A DNA stretch of 64,000 nucleotides from Stenopsyche tienmushanensis (GCA_008973525.1 WACJ01000126.1:2604001-2668000), one strand, 5' to 3'; positions 51,180 through 63,239 are shown, counted from the first letter of the stretch. Notes: a model not told the origin generated them from the letters alone. A program made the numbers and translations.

Positions 51180-53075
51180 ACTAGAATGATAAAATTCAGC
51201 TTTATATGTGTGTGTTCAGTTTTATTCAAGTCGGTCGAGCTTGAAATCTATACACATGTCTTAAATAGGATTTTTATGTACATAATTGATTTATGTGGTT
51301 TTCAACCGGATAAGAATACATTCCGGTTATATTTTAACGTTTATTATGTTGTAATCCGTTGATGAATATTTGTATTTTCTCTCTCTTTATCTATGAAAAA
51401 AAGCCCAAGTAGTCTAAGTCGCACATGTGCGGGCATACTATCTCTAGACCGCTCGAGTGCGCCCGCAGCATATGCGTGCATACATACGTGTTTTGAAATA
51501 AATGGAGTTCGATTCAGAATCTTTTTATTCAGTTTCTTCTAATTATTTTGTACTCTATAAAGCCACATTTTTTTGAGATTAAACTAAAATGTATTTTTAT
51601 AATGGGGTCGAATGAATGGATTGTATTTCCAATTATGGTCGACTTGTTAAAAGGTCATCGAAGATATTAACTTTCATCTCGGACGCTGAAAATTTAGCCA
51701 TTAGCGATGAACGTCTCAAAATAAATTAAGTGAAAATTTATGAAAAACACAATGGAAAAGTACGGCAATTCCGAGAGTGATTAAGTAATATCCTCGCGAA
51801 TCCGATATCTTTTTTTAGCACCGTGTGAATTTCCGCAAATAGACAAGACCATTGGATAAAGTCTTGGCGTATGAATCATCGTGTGCTTCAAAAATAGCCA
51901 AGTACTGAACATTGTGCTAAATTCAAAAATGAATTAATGTTTTTTCAAGTATAATATTTGCGAAATTGAGTCGCAACAACGCGGCTAAAGCATTCACCTA
52001 AATCCCTCTAATTTTAGAAGCTTCTTCAACGTCCTGTCCACGGCTACAGATTAATTTTTAGATCTGTTTCTCAAAGCAATTTCACCTATATAACCCGTGG
52101 CGATGCACAACATGGTCATTTTTTATCGACGCTGTTGGCAAATGATCAATGTCGACATGATCATCAAACGACGATATCGACATGTACGATCATCATTTCT
52201 GGTGATATTTAGGCTGACAATAACATATGTAAATATATATGTATTTATGAATCAATAAAGGGTTCTCATTTATGGTATTTATATTCAAATCACTTTTTTT
52301 GTATGTTCGATTATGTTTTCATAAATAAGCATATGACTAAAAAATGATAAGACAAAAAATCACAGAGACTCATTCAACTGCTTCAATTTTTTACTAACCA
52401 TATAAGATCAATTTATATAACTTTTGGTTAGAGAAGTTGCTTTTATGCATTGCTTTTTTTACAATTCTTAACGAAGATAGAATTTGTACCGTGTGTTGTG
52501 TAATATATAATAAAATAGGCGCACTATTGGTCTAGTGGTAGTCTTTATGATGTATGCGACGGACATGGACACATTACAAACGATTCTTCCTCTCTTTTCG
52601 ATCAATTGCCATTTACTTTGTACATTTATTTAACAGCAAATTGATATTGAACAGACAATTAAAGGAGTATTTATATATGTAAGGTAAATGGATTTAATTT
52701 ATTTTTATGTAATATTTTATAGTTTAGTTCAAAACTTCATGAGTATTCTCTAACAATTTTCAGTTGCCTATTTTGTATAATTACTTGTATCATATGCAAC
52801 TGCGATAATCTATATGAAATGTTTAAAATATTTATAATTGCTGATTAAGTGTCACTTTATTAGAGCTATTAATATTAAGGGCTCCCGTTTTGTCTCACCC
52901 AAATGACGTCCGCGTACTATAACTTATGACTGTGAGCAGATTCCGTTTAAAACAATGAAGAATGACGGATGCTTGTTTAAAATCAAAATGTCTCGTCCAA
53001 GGATTGACTATCAATAGCAATCTTACCCTACGTTTCAAGTATATACAAAGTATTTGGCTTCATTTAGATATACCA
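51180..53075. other. Intergenic AT-rich DNA with a tRNA-like A-box fragment
   Basis: No gene. GCGCACTATTGGTCTAGTGGTAG near 52520 contains an A-box-like TGGTCTAGTGG but no cloverleaf or B box, so it may be a SINE head. 52870-52990 shares GCTCACCCARATGACGTCCG with 60430-60540, a further two-copy repeat. Confidence 0.4.
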
Positions 53076-53081
53076 TTTATT
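53076..53081 (-). terminator. Candidate AATAAA signal for AGPAT
   Basis: AATAAA on the minus strand 64 nt beyond the AGPAT stop codon (53147-53145). Confidence 0.55.
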
Positions 53082-53144
53082 ATCTATAAAAATAAAATAA
53101 ATATATGATTATTCTTAAAGAGAAATATAAATTCTATGGATATT

Positions 53145-53326
53145 TTACGACGATTTTAATCTTTCAGCCAACGGATAATTGGCTGGTAATGTTGACAAAA
53201 CTTCATCTTTAATACTGTTGTAACAGTCAATCATTGCGTTCCTTGTGCGGTCCATGAGATCATCGATATCATCCATTGACAAATCTTTAGTTTCAATAGG
53301 ATCCAAGCAGGTCGCAATTATGGTAC
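53145..53326 (-). CDS. AGPAT exon 5
   Basis: 182 nt. Acceptor ATGTTTTAAG. Encodes TIIATCLDPIETKDLSMDDI, then DDLMDRTRNAMIDCYNSIKD and a tail to TAA at 53147-53145. Matches the C-terminal region of AGPATs after motif IV. Confidence 0.93.
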
Positions 53327-56300
53327 CTTAAAACATACGCTTATAGTTTAGAGCTTTCAAAATATTGTATATGTGAATATTCACCAAACGATAATATTAA
53401 AATGAATGTTTACCTCTATCTAGCAGTTTCTTTTGTGGGTTGAAGAAGTACTGCGGTGAAATCACAATGGGAATAATTGGAACTTTAGCTTCTAAGGCCA
53501 TTATGAAACCGCCCTTTTTAAATGGAAGTATACCCGGCTTTTGGTCATTTCGCGTGCCTTCAGGAAAAACGCAAAGTTTGCTCTGCAAATATTGGTCTAT
53601 TAAAATAAAATGAAAATACTGCTCGTGTAAAAGCTGATCATGAGAGAATCAACTAAATACTGTAAATTTACAGTGAAACGGTTTGAACGGGTTTGAAACG
53701 GTTTTCATTCAGGTTTGAGACAGTTTACAAAAATATCCGTTAATATGATTGTATAATTGATGGTGGTTTCTATAAAAAAAAATACTAAACTCAGCTACTT
53801 ATGATACTGGAAACCTTACCACCGAGCGGATAACGATTCTCGAAGAATCGAAACATTCTGCAGCGAATGCCCCAAACTCCCACAAAAAGCCTTAATTGTC
53901 TTAAAATAAGAGGGAATGGCCATAAGATTTCCATGTCCAACCGGTCCGAATTTCAGACCACTGACGCATCCAAAGAGTGCCTCGCAATCAGGCGCCATGC
54001 TCGACCATATCCACAGAACATGGTCTGCGTTCATGAACGGATCTTCGCACGAACACTCCGAAATCGTGTCTTGTAAGGACTGAGATGTCCGAAATCCTAA
54101 CGTTCTATTACTTTAATGTTTGTATGATGGAAAATCTATTCAAAACATTTAAACACAATCGTAATTAAATTCAACCAAATAGAGCTTTCATTTTTAAAAT
54201 TTCAATTTCTGTATTACAAAAATCGAGAAAATTACAATAATAATATATCTCACAAGTTGCAATAATTTCAAATATTTTTCAATGAAAACCCTCGATTTAA
54301 TTGCTTGACTTTGGGATCATCTTAGCGCGAAATATTCAATTTTCGCGCAAAAACAATATCTGGAAACCACGGAATAAAATCTAAAAATACAAACCTTTTC
54401 CTTCACCATTATGTCTTTAGCAACATTTAGAAGTCGATAAGATTCGCTTGTATTTTTTCTATTGACGAATACTGCCCCGCATAAATAGAACAACAGACCA
54501 AGTGGCCATATATAAAATATCTCCTTCTTTATTATTACTAATGTCTTCTTCATTATCGTCATACAACGGAAACATACTAAAATAAAGTTCAAATGTTAAT
54601 ATTAAAAAAAAAATGGCATTGTGTGTTTGTTGTTTTTAAGAAAATTTTAACACATTTCTGTCGGGAGATTCCGCACATAATTTTTTTTTACAGCTGACAG
54701 AAATGGGGATTTCGTGCAAAACACATTTATATAAATTGGTATAACTCTTCAAATTTTAAAATATGTATCGATTTAAATTTTTATATTTTGGGAGACAATT
54801 AATGCTATGATTTATTACAGAAATGCACTTATATCACAAGTAAAACTTTTTAAAATATGATGACGTGTATAGTATTGGCTTAGGATAATAGTGAGAGAAT
54901 GGTCGTTTCACGGACGTTCAATAATGGATATGAAGTCATGTGGAATAGAAAGGACTATTTTAGAATGTAGGTGACATTGGTCAATAGTTTTCTCTGACAG
55001 TTCCGGGATAATTCTGACCAATTCAGGACGGTTAGGTGTTCTAGTACGTAATATGTGTTGTATCTAAGTTTTCAATATTGTATAAAATTATGAGTTTATT
55101 TTTGATTTGTATTCTTTCCACATTAAAAGTGTTAACACATTTGTGCCGGGGAAACAGCTGCATGTCATTTTCCACCACAGCGTTCACAGAGTGAATATTG
55201 AACGCAAAACACATGCAGTTATATACGAGGGTAATTCCAGAAGTACCCAATCTAGTAGAGAAAATACAAAAATGGAAAAAAAACGTTATTTCTCAAAATC
55301 TCAACATCTCTTCATTATAGGCAAATATTTTACCACCGAGCCATATTTTTAAGTTTGGAAAAAAAATTAAAAATCCGGCGAATAAGATGTATAAGGAAGC
55401 AATTCGAACTTTGATTGAACAACTCATTGATTTTGATCACCGTGATAACGAATGTCTGAACTGGTGCATTATCTTGATGAAACAATACTTTTTTTGCTTT
55501 TTTTTTCTTTTGATTTTATCACTCAAACATGCAATAAGTTCGCATAATACTCGCCGTTGATTTTTTCCCCTTTTTAAAGATAATCAATGAAAAAATTATC
55601 CGACGCGATCGTAAAAAAAAACTGACGCCATGAAAGATCAGAGTCTGCAGATGATACTGTCTTTCATTCCATTATTTTGACCGTTCCTTGGTAATAATGG
55701 ACCCATGTTTCATCCATGGTTATGAATCGACGCAAAACTTGGCCTTATTTTTGTTAAACATCGCTAAACATTCTATTGAAACATCCTCACGACGCTGTTT
55801 TTTTTTTCATTGCGAGCAAACGCGGCACTCATCTTGCGCACAGCTTTTTCATGCACAATTTTTCAGTCAATATACGGTGTACACCACTTTTTGATGTCTT
55901 TTAATAAGCGTAAATTCAGTTGACACTCGTCAACAGAAGTTGTACTTCTGATCAGCTAGTTTGAAGGCTACTAAATCGAGATATTCTCGCCGAAATTTGG
56001 ACGCTTGAAAACAGTGGCGTAACTACTGATTGGCGACCTTAGGAGACACCTAGTGGCACTAACTGTCTAATCTACGTAATACAGTACATATATATTTTTC
56101 AAATTGTTATATTAACCTTTCCCTACCGGTGATGTATTTATTACACCTCGACTCTAATAGTGGGAATATCGGACTAATGCAATTCCGTAATCCCGCTATC
56201 TATAAGTTAGGTCGGGTACTTTTAGGATTAAATTTTAGGGTTACTATACAAATATTCAATATATTTAATTATTTTTCTAAGCTGTCTTACACATCATGCA

Positions 56301-56904
56301 CATCTAATAATAAATAAAATAAGTATTTAATTAAACATGTGGTGTAATGATACTATCCCCGACGATAATCACCAGGCTATAAAAACGGTAAAAATAACCT
56401 TCCCGCATATAATGTGTTAAGAATCAAGAATAATATATAATTATAGTCAATTATTTTTACCAACTGAATCAAATACGGTTTGGTGGTTAGCAACGGCAAT
56501 ACATCCTCTATTAACGGCTAAAATTTCTTTATTTCTGATTTCGCATTTTATTCCTATAATCCGAGAAGGTACATTCAAAAGGCTTGAAATCCGCCTGAAA
56601 ATATTTAAACATATTAATCAAATTTCTTCCACATTTCAAAATAAAATTCAATTCAAATTTGCGATGATCATTATATTATAATAGCAGCAAGATGGGTCGT
56701 GACTTACCCCAAATTTTTGATGTTCTTGGGTCTGATCGCTAAAAACGGGATACACAACCCGCATAAAATTAATGTTAGGCCAAAATAACTGTAAAGTTTA
56801 AAGTAGAATTTAACCGCATTGGGTTTATTCGATAGCAATTTTTTAGCAAAAACAACCAACGATAGTACTAGCAATGTGTACAAAACAACACTACACGGGA
56901 TCAT
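53145..56904 (-). CDS. 1-acyl-sn-glycerol-3-phosphate acyltransferase (AGPAT)
   Basis: Transfers an acyl group to lysophosphatidic acid to make phosphatidic acid, an early step of glycerolipid synthesis at the ER membrane. Exons 56904-56708, 56594-56461, 54576-54395, 53582-53414 and 53326-53145 join without frame conflict (864 nt, 287 residues), the normal size for AGPAT1/2-type enzymes. Two N-terminal hydrophobic segments (about residues 5-20 and 40-58) suit membrane anchoring. Acyltransferase motifs: I, NHQTVFD at 102-108; II, GAVFVNR at 144-150; III, FPEGTR at 177-182; IV, VPIIPIVIS at 205-213. Motif II has Asn where many relatives have Asp; the arginine is kept. All splice sites are GT-AG. 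Transcribed in the same direction as wupA and lying upstream of it, with no sign of co-regulation. Confidence 0.95.
53414..53582 (-). CDS. AGPAT exon 4 (motifs III and IV)
   Basis: 169 nt. Acceptor ATATTTGCAG, donor GTAAAC. Encodes SKLCVFPEGTRNDQKPGILP, FKKGGFIMALEAKVPIIPIV and ISPQYFFNPQKKLLDR. Confidence 0.97.
53900..54060 (-). repeat. Dispersed repeat family D copy in AGPAT intron 3
   Basis: Plus-strand text TGTCCAACCGGTCCGAATTT then TCAGACCACTGACGCATC and GCGTTCATGAACGGATC. The inverse of the copy at 50440. Non-host open frame NADHVLWIWSSMAPDCEAL on the minus strand. Confidence 0.65.
54395..54576 (-). CDS. AGPAT exon 3 (motif II)
   Basis: 182 nt. Acceptor CTTTATTTTAG, donor GTTTGT. Encodes CFRCMTIMKKTLVIIKKEIF, then YIWPLGLLFYLCGAVFVNRK and NTSESYRLLNVAKDIMVKEK. 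Confidence 0.95.
55226..55958 (-). mobile_element. Mariner-like element, decayed, in AGPAT intron 2
   Basis: The left end CGAGGGTAATTCCAGAAGTA follows TA. A degenerate right end (GTACTTCTGATCAG) lies near 55940. On the minus strand, across frameshifts, it reads GEYYANLLH, then KKVLFHQDNAPVQT and a stretch towards the TIR, which is the mariner catalytic core (second aspartate in FHQDNAP). Inactive. Confidence 0.7.
55960..56190 (+). repeat. Dispersed repeat family B, copy 4
   Basis: GAAGGCTACTAAATCGAGAT, AACAGTGGCGTAACTACTGA, AGTGGCACTAACTGTCTAAT and TTTTTCAAATTGTTATATTA as in the other copies. It lies directly beside the mariner at 55226. Confidence 0.75.
56461..56594 (-). CDS. AGPAT exon 2 (motif I)
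   Basis: 134 nt. Acceptor TATTTTCAG, donor GTAAAA. Encodes RISSLLNVPSRIIGIKCEIR, then NKEILAVNRGCIAVANHQTV and FDSV. Contains the catalytic HX4D (H103, D108). Confidence 0.95.
56708..56904 (-). CDS. AGPAT exon 1
   Basis: 197 nt from ATG 56904 to donor GTAAGT at 56707. Encodes MIPCSVVLYTLLVLSLVVFA, KKLLSNKPNAVKFYFKLYSY and FGLTLILCGLCIPFLAIRPK, ending NIKNLG. Two membrane segments. The start is the first in-frame methionine that gives a hydrophobic N-terminal anchor; an upstream exon cannot be excluded. Confidence 0.88.
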
Positions 56905-57480
56905 AATTGGATTTGAACAAGTAGTAACGATTTCAATTTATAAATACAGGTACATTTTACTCTAGGTCCAAGGCCGGAATGAAAAGACTGCGTTCGATCA
57001 CTTTTATCGTTTTTATCGTCGTATCTTATCGTTTTTTACATGCCTGCCGAGAAAAATGAACGGTTGATCTTGCGGTTAATAGCGAACAAACAAGGCCCGA
57101 TTTTAATATGATTTGAGTCGAACTATATCAGCAAGATCTCATTTTGTGGTCCCCACGCTGGCAGCAGGAAGTATCTCAATTTAAGAAGTCCGAACTCGCT
57201 TAATACGAGCATCGTTCTTATCACGCATATAACGACCAATCACACAAGCGGTTGGTTAATAAAATTTTAATTTAATCGTATAAAGCTTGCCATATTTCAT
57301 ATAAAATAACCACGATCACTTAATCATATTGTTGATAATGAGAGGCATTTTTTTGTTCTACAGTCGATCGCTTAGCATATATTAAATAGAACCTTTGAAT
57401 TTTTACAAAAATAATTGTTTCGATTGTGCAACAAAAAGAATACCAGACACAACTAAATAAGAAGTGAACTTTGAATAGAT
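56905..57480. promoter_or_regulatory. 5' flank of AGPAT, no clear promoter motif
   Basis: Immediate upstream DNA of the AGPAT start. No TATA box at a convincing distance. Somewhat less AT-rich from 56970 to 57240. The transcription start could not be placed. Confidence 0.3.
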
Positions 57481-57531
57481 TGATATTTAAAAATATTTTT
57501 GTGTTTTTGACACAAATAAAACTTCACTTAG

Positions 57532-57563
57532 CGGAGCCTTGAGTGTTAACACTCAAGGCTCCG
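57532..57563. repeat. 32-bp perfect palindrome beside a tRNA-like box
   Basis: CGGAGCCTTGAGTGTT is followed directly by its reverse complement AACACTCAAGGCTCCG. Immediately after, TAGACGAGTGGTAAAATCGC resembles a tRNA A box. No B box or full cloverleaf is seen, so no tRNA gene is called. It may be the junction of head-to-head SINE-like copies. Confidence 0.8.
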
Positions 57564-57889
57564 TAGACGAGTGGTAAAATCGCGCGGCTCTCACAAATAT
57601 GCTCATAACTTGTTTTGTATTAATGCTACTTCAGTGAAATAAGAAGTGTTATAAAGCGTATCGTATAGTGCATTAGTATTTAAAATAATTGGTTCTATGG
57701 TAAAATAATGATTGAATTTATATTTTTGTCTGAAGAAGCAACATAAATAGATATTGTTTTATTAATTTCACAAATAAAATATTTTAGAAGTCTTTAGAAA
57801 TTATTTTATATGATGCTACGTGTTCATCATGTCAAGCGACTACCAAATTGTGGACAAATTTGAGCGAAATGCTTCGAAAGTACACTTGA

Positions 57890-58735
57890 ACCATTTTTGT
57901 GCGGTAAATCGGACAAAAATAAATCGCACAAAAAAATCTATGACTTACTTTGAAAAAGTGAAGATGCGTTCCATTGATTTTAAAAATTGCATAACTTTGA
58001 AACAGCTATATAAAATGTATCCAAAATCGCATAAAAAAAAGTTAATAAAAAAACAGGAAAACAATAAGGCAATTACAATTAACATTATTAAGTAAAATGT
58101 AAAGGATATCTGAAATCTTGCATCTAAAATGCCAGATATTCACTAGAAAAATACGAATTATTTTAAATACAAATTATCATTACTGTGTGATAATTTTTGT
58201 TGCGATTTTCGATATAATTCAAAATCGCTCTCTTCTCTTTCCAAAAATATATTTCATAATTAGTAAAGATGTCACTATAGTCCCTAACTAAAAAAAAAAA
58301 TCACAAAATGGCGACTGTTTAAAAAAAAGTCAAAAAAAAATTTTTTTTAACCTTACTTTGTCAAAGTTTTTTTTTAAATAGTTAAAAAATAAATTTGGAC
58401 ATAAATCTGATAGGAATAATCGAGGCTTTTTTGGAGAATGTATTTTTAAAAGTAGAAACGTTGGAATAATGCAAAAACAAAACGAAATCAATTTTTTCAA
58501 AAATCTAAACCGGCATAAAGGGCGTGGTCGTAATTCAGCAAGAGCAGATGCAATAGGATTTACACAGTCCCAAATTATATTTTTTTCCCAAATTTCGGTT
58601 AGTGTTGATGATTCGTTTCCTATTTTATCCAAAATAACTCGATACGTACTCTTTAAGAAATTAAAAATAATTAAAAACTGATTTATAAAAACCGCATAAC
58701 TTCGAATTCGCACAAAAAGAGGTTTGAGTGTATAT
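57890..58735 (+). repeat. Dispersed repeat family A, second long copy
   Basis: Collinear with 18205-19190 over most of its length, with small deletions (for example the middle portion around 18690-18840 is reduced here). Frames inside are degenerate. Confidence 0.75.
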
Positions 58736-59089
58736 TGCTTATTACACAGCTTAATCCAAAAAATTAAACAAACAAAGCATTTATTGTTACTAGACTTCTG
58801 AGAATTAGGTTCATTCATAGATTTAGATTAATATTTACATGCAAAAATAAAATAAAAAATAAAAAGGTATACCTTGATATAGTTTTTAAAAATCTGTTCT
58901 AATTTTTGAAATAAATATATTTCTTTACCCTGTATTCGTATTATTTTTTAAAACTGAAGTAAACAATGAGTTATGTTGTTACACTCAGAAATAATAAAAA
59001 AAAGTTTGGTGTAGTTTATAGATAATTTCTATAAATTTTACAGCCTAACAAAACTTTTTTTTAATGACAATTTTAAACCATAATATTTA

Positions 59090-59530
59090 CAGAAATCGTA
59101 CACCTGGCTAGTACGATGAAGGCTTCTAAATCGAAACCCACCGAAATTTGGATGTTTGGAAATAGTGGCGTAACTACTAATTGGCGAGCTTAGGCGACGA
59201 TTAGGGGCAGTAACTGTCTAATCTATGTGTGTATATATATATATATATGTTTTTCAAATTGTTATATTAACCTTTCCCTTCCGGTGATGTATTTACTACA
59301 CCTCGGCTCGAATAATAGGAATATCGATATGAAATATAATAGATACGGGGTTCAGAATTTTTGTATTCCTCCGTAATATAACTACGAATCACATCAAAGT
59401 ATTATAGTATATAAGTATTCATCTGCAGCGACGGAAATAAATAATTTGTCGGGAAATCGGGAATTTTGCGAGTTTTAGTCCGTGTCTCAGCAGGAAGGAA
59501 TTTTATGAGTCACATTGATGGTGTTGCCTG
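59090..59530 (+). repeat. Dispersed repeat family B, most complete copy
   Basis: Runs from AGAAATCGTACACCTGGCTA through GATGAAGGCTTCTAAATCGA, TGTTTTTCAAATTGTTATAT and ATCGATATGAAATATAATAG to CACATTGATGGTGTT. It joins the parts found separately at 26770-26965 and 19228-19572. Non-coding. Confidence 0.8.
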
Positions 59531-62160
59531 GCTTCCAAAATCAGTTCCAGACTTAATGACGAAACACTTGATGCTTTAATGTTACTTCGGGCATAAACAA
59601 TTATTATAGAGACAACCCAAATGGTCCGTTCTCAATCGGATCAGAAAAGAGACACCAAAACGATGGAAAATTATCAGTGAAATACATTATGGTAGGGTGA
59701 TAATGTTCCTTCTCAAGCATAGTCAAGTTCAGCTTGAGGACGGCGGAAAGAAGATGTCTTCCCTCGGCCAAATGCTTTCAAGTAATTCATATAATTTTTT
59801 TACCCGCTGAAAAGTTAAACATAGTTGCTATATTCGTTATTTCATAAACAAAACACATGTGAGCAAACTAAAATTAATATTTAATTGAAACTTGACAAAA
59901 TAATAGAAGAGATCGTAAATTTAGAAATAATGGCCGTGTAGGGGCACCTTTACAGCACGACCTTACCATCGATGTACGAGTCATAGCATTAGCTATAATA
60001 ATTGATACACCTCAATCATTTAGTTGATAGATTGACCAAACACACTTACAATAAATGCAAACTAAAATACTATGTTATGCACAATTTTAAAAATTCAAAT
60101 TCTGAACAAATAAATGGGTTGTGTTGAGGAATGAAGACCCAAACGTGTTTACAATACGATCACTAATATACTGGCCAAATGCTCTTAAAATTACCGATTG
60201 TCGAGAGGAAAAGAGCTATTAAAAATGTAATAATGCTTCCGCACAAAGCTTTTGTGGTCTCAATCTCATTTGCACAATCGATGTATTACGTTTGTATTTA
60301 CCGTTTTAAATATTACGAAATTTGTTTCATAGTTAATATTTTAGATTGGATCTGGAGTAGTTATATGTAGGGTATGGAAAAAATGTAATACAAGGCGTAA
60401 AAACAGGTTTGTAATGTAATGCGGCGTGGGGAGCTCCGAATTTCAGATGCTAAGAGCTCCTACTTTGGCTCACCCAGATGACGTCCGTGTACTCGAAACC
60501 AATCGCTCCGAGCTGGTTCCATACTAACAAATGAAGCATAAGGGGACAATGTTAATATTGTATTGTGTTGCTTGTTAATGTATCCCAGCTACGTTTGATG
60601 AGCAAACCAATGAGGCTGATTTCACTCACTTCCACTCTACATCATTACTGTAGGGTGTACACGGGCGTAGGGCTGCCTTTTTTTCTCGAAATTTCCAGTT
60701 CGCCAGAAATTTCTCAAAACATGTTCGATCAGTCTGGTAAACTGATGGAGTGATTCTTATAAAAGCCAAATTACTCGCCATTAATAATATTCGGGCTAAG
60801 TTCGTCCAGTCTATTTAGTAAAAGTTTTCGGGTGTAGTGCAGAAAGTAAGTTAATCGGGTGGTAATCAATAGGGTTACTGTTATCTTTTCCCATTTTCAT
60901 ACGAATGGGAACCACCCTATGTTTGAACACTCATTAAACATTTTTGTTACCTGAATACTTACTCTAAACGGTAGATTTTTGATAATCGTGTTATCTATTG
61001 TGTCGAAAAATCATGTTATCCGATTTTAATTCAGATGGGAATTCAATCAAAAGATAACGACTTCTGAATACAATCGTCTTAGATAACGCATAGAACAAGG
61101 TGTTTAGACGAAGTTGTTTTCAAGAAATATAACATAATGTATGCAACCGCAGATGTTGAAGCATGAAATCTAAAAATAAAAGGATCTATGTTGAGTCTTC
61201 GCCGAATGATCTCAAACGCATCCAGCTTTATGTTGTAATCGCTGAAATGTTCCTAAGGGAAATTGAATATTATATTTCTTTATTACACGCATTAAATATA
61301 TCTATTATATAATCTTGATTGCATTTGATTTAGAGCAACTAAATAAGATTTTAAACTGAAAATTGTATCAGGAATATGATCGGTTTTCTTGTAAGAAATT
61401 GATATATTCTGTCACTCTAACAGTCGTTTTCTTTTAATTTAACGATATTTTATTCCAAAAAAAAAGTATATGAATCGAGCATGGAAATGGATTGTGGAAA
61501 GATAGAAGCTTTAGAAATATATTATATTCCATATTTAATGCCATTAAATATCATTTCAAACTTTAAAAAATGAATAGACATCTTGCACACAGATTGATTT
61601 ATTTGCATTTAAAGGTTAAGCGTTCTTAATTTTCGATTCACCCGCGTCACCCGTAACCAATGTGTTAATATATTTTTCGGCTTTCAAAGTGCAGCACTTC
61701 CATAAACATTACAACTTTCCATTTCTTTTATAAGTCTTTAATTTTTAACTTTAAAGAAACCAATTAAACACAAAATAAGATCATTTTCAGCATCTTTATT
61801 CATAAGATCCGATAGACTGTGATTTAATATTTCAATTTAACTCCTGAAATTTGGCTGTTCATCCCAAATATGATGCATAAATTTCTTAATATTGAATATC
61901 CAGTCGCATCCTTTTTTGTTGTTGTTATTGTGTTATTTTTATAGCTATTCATTTTGTTGTATCTATTATCGGATAATACATAATAGTATGCAAATTTAAG
62001 CGCTAATATAAAACATGTTGATAAGTACAATGATATTTTTTTATAATAAATAATTGCGTGGGTCAAATAGTATCCCCACGCAATGAGGTTGAGGATTTGT
62101 GCCGATGCAATTCGCCAGATTAATAGTCTCCTGTATTCCTGTGGAAACCACTTTTTATCC
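59531..62160. other. Non-coding DNA, nothing recognised beyond short repeats
   Basis: Short frames only. 60430-60540 pairs with 52870-52990 (GACGTCCG repeat). No gene or RNA recognised. Confidence 0.4.
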
Positions 62161-62164
62161 ATTG

Positions 62165-62262
62165 ATGTTGCGCAGGTGGTGGAATTCGGAATAGCATTTG
62201 CCGCGAGAAGATGTCCTTCCCACAGACTCATAGCTGTAACCTCTCTCTTCGTAACTAAAAGA
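62165..62262 (-). repeat. Dispersed repeat fragment (GGAAGGACATCTTC type)
   Basis: Reverse complement of 1290-1345 and 3065-3110: GAGAGAGGTTACAGCTATGA then GTGGGAAGGACATCTTCTCG. It sits over the 5' part of a 135-codon minus frame (61824-62231), which I therefore do not call as a gene. Confidence 0.55.
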
Positions 62263-62899
62263 TAATAATTAAGAGGAGAGAGTTTCTGTTATCACCCAAC
62301 CACCTCCGTCTTATCGCTTGATTTCATCACGTCCAATCAAGGAAAGAACTTTATTTTTTTTAAGCCTTTAACCTTTTGAGGAGTGATAAAATTTTAAATC
62401 AATGAAGTCATTGATGCCATAATCGCTTTATACTAATTAATTTCTGTCAGCTCCTATCAGCGTAAGGCAATCTTCAATTCTAAGCAGAATCGATTGTAAA
62501 TGAACACCGTTGATAGCATACAAGACCACGATATTTCATTATATAAACAATACACAAAATGGTATTGAATGACCGTTGACTGTAAGTGTGCGAGCTAGCA
62601 GACATGGTAGGACTTTCAAAAAATGCTATACATCACAAATTGACTGAAAATTTGGACATGAGAAAGCTGCGCGTAAGATGGCTACCGTGTTTGCGATCGA
62701 ATTGAGTGTTTGGGGGTGTTACATACCAATAAGACCAAGTTTTTGCATAAATTCAGGATGAAACATTGGCACATCGCTTTATATTTGAAACAAAGGAACA
62801 TGGGGAGCCGAGCTGTCTATTGGTCTCGCTATTCGGGAGCATGCCAGTAAGTACCAAAAATAGTAAGATAGATAAATTTATAGTTTTTATGTTCAAATC

Positions 62900-63015
62900 T
62901 AGATTTGCAAAAAGCCCTAAAAGATAACGGAGCGGTCACAAGGTCTATGTGTCCAATCGGTCCGCTTTTCGGACCGCTGATATGACGAAAGAGCGCCTCA
63001 CGATCGGATGCCGGC
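62900..63015 (-). repeat. Dispersed repeat family D copy
   Basis: TGTCCAATCGGTCCGCTTTT and GAGCGCCTCACGATCGGATG, matching 53930-54000 and 11650-11710. Confidence 0.6.
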
Positions 63016-63139
63016 CCAATGTTTAAGCGATAACGATGAAAAGAGCGATTAAACAACTTAATATATATTATAAAAACGGATAAAGTCAATCAGTTTTGAT
63101 GAATGTAAAGTTGAATGGTCAAGTAAAATAAAAACCATG

Positions 63140-63236
63140 TGTAACTCTCAACTGGGTCGGTATTCTGCATTCTGCGCACCAAGCCCAGTTGCGCCCGTAG
63201 CGGGCGCCCGCTTTGCCACCCCATTTTTACGGCCCT
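63140..63236 (-). mobile_element. End fragment of the hAT-type MITE
   Basis: Reverse complement begins CAGGGCCGTAAAAATGGGGT and continues GGCAAAGCGGGCGCCCGCTA, matching the left end of the complete element at 33481. The other end is absent. Confidence 0.65.
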
Positions 63237-63239
63237 GCA

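Noticed and set aside
52515..52560. tRNA gene suggested by GGTCTAGTGGTAG
   Set aside because: Only an A-box-like stretch; no acceptor stem, anticodon arm or B box could be paired.
61824..62231. 135-codon minus-strand frame
   Set aside because: Its first third is a dispersed repeat (copies at 1290 and 3065); the rest is AT-rich with no domain.
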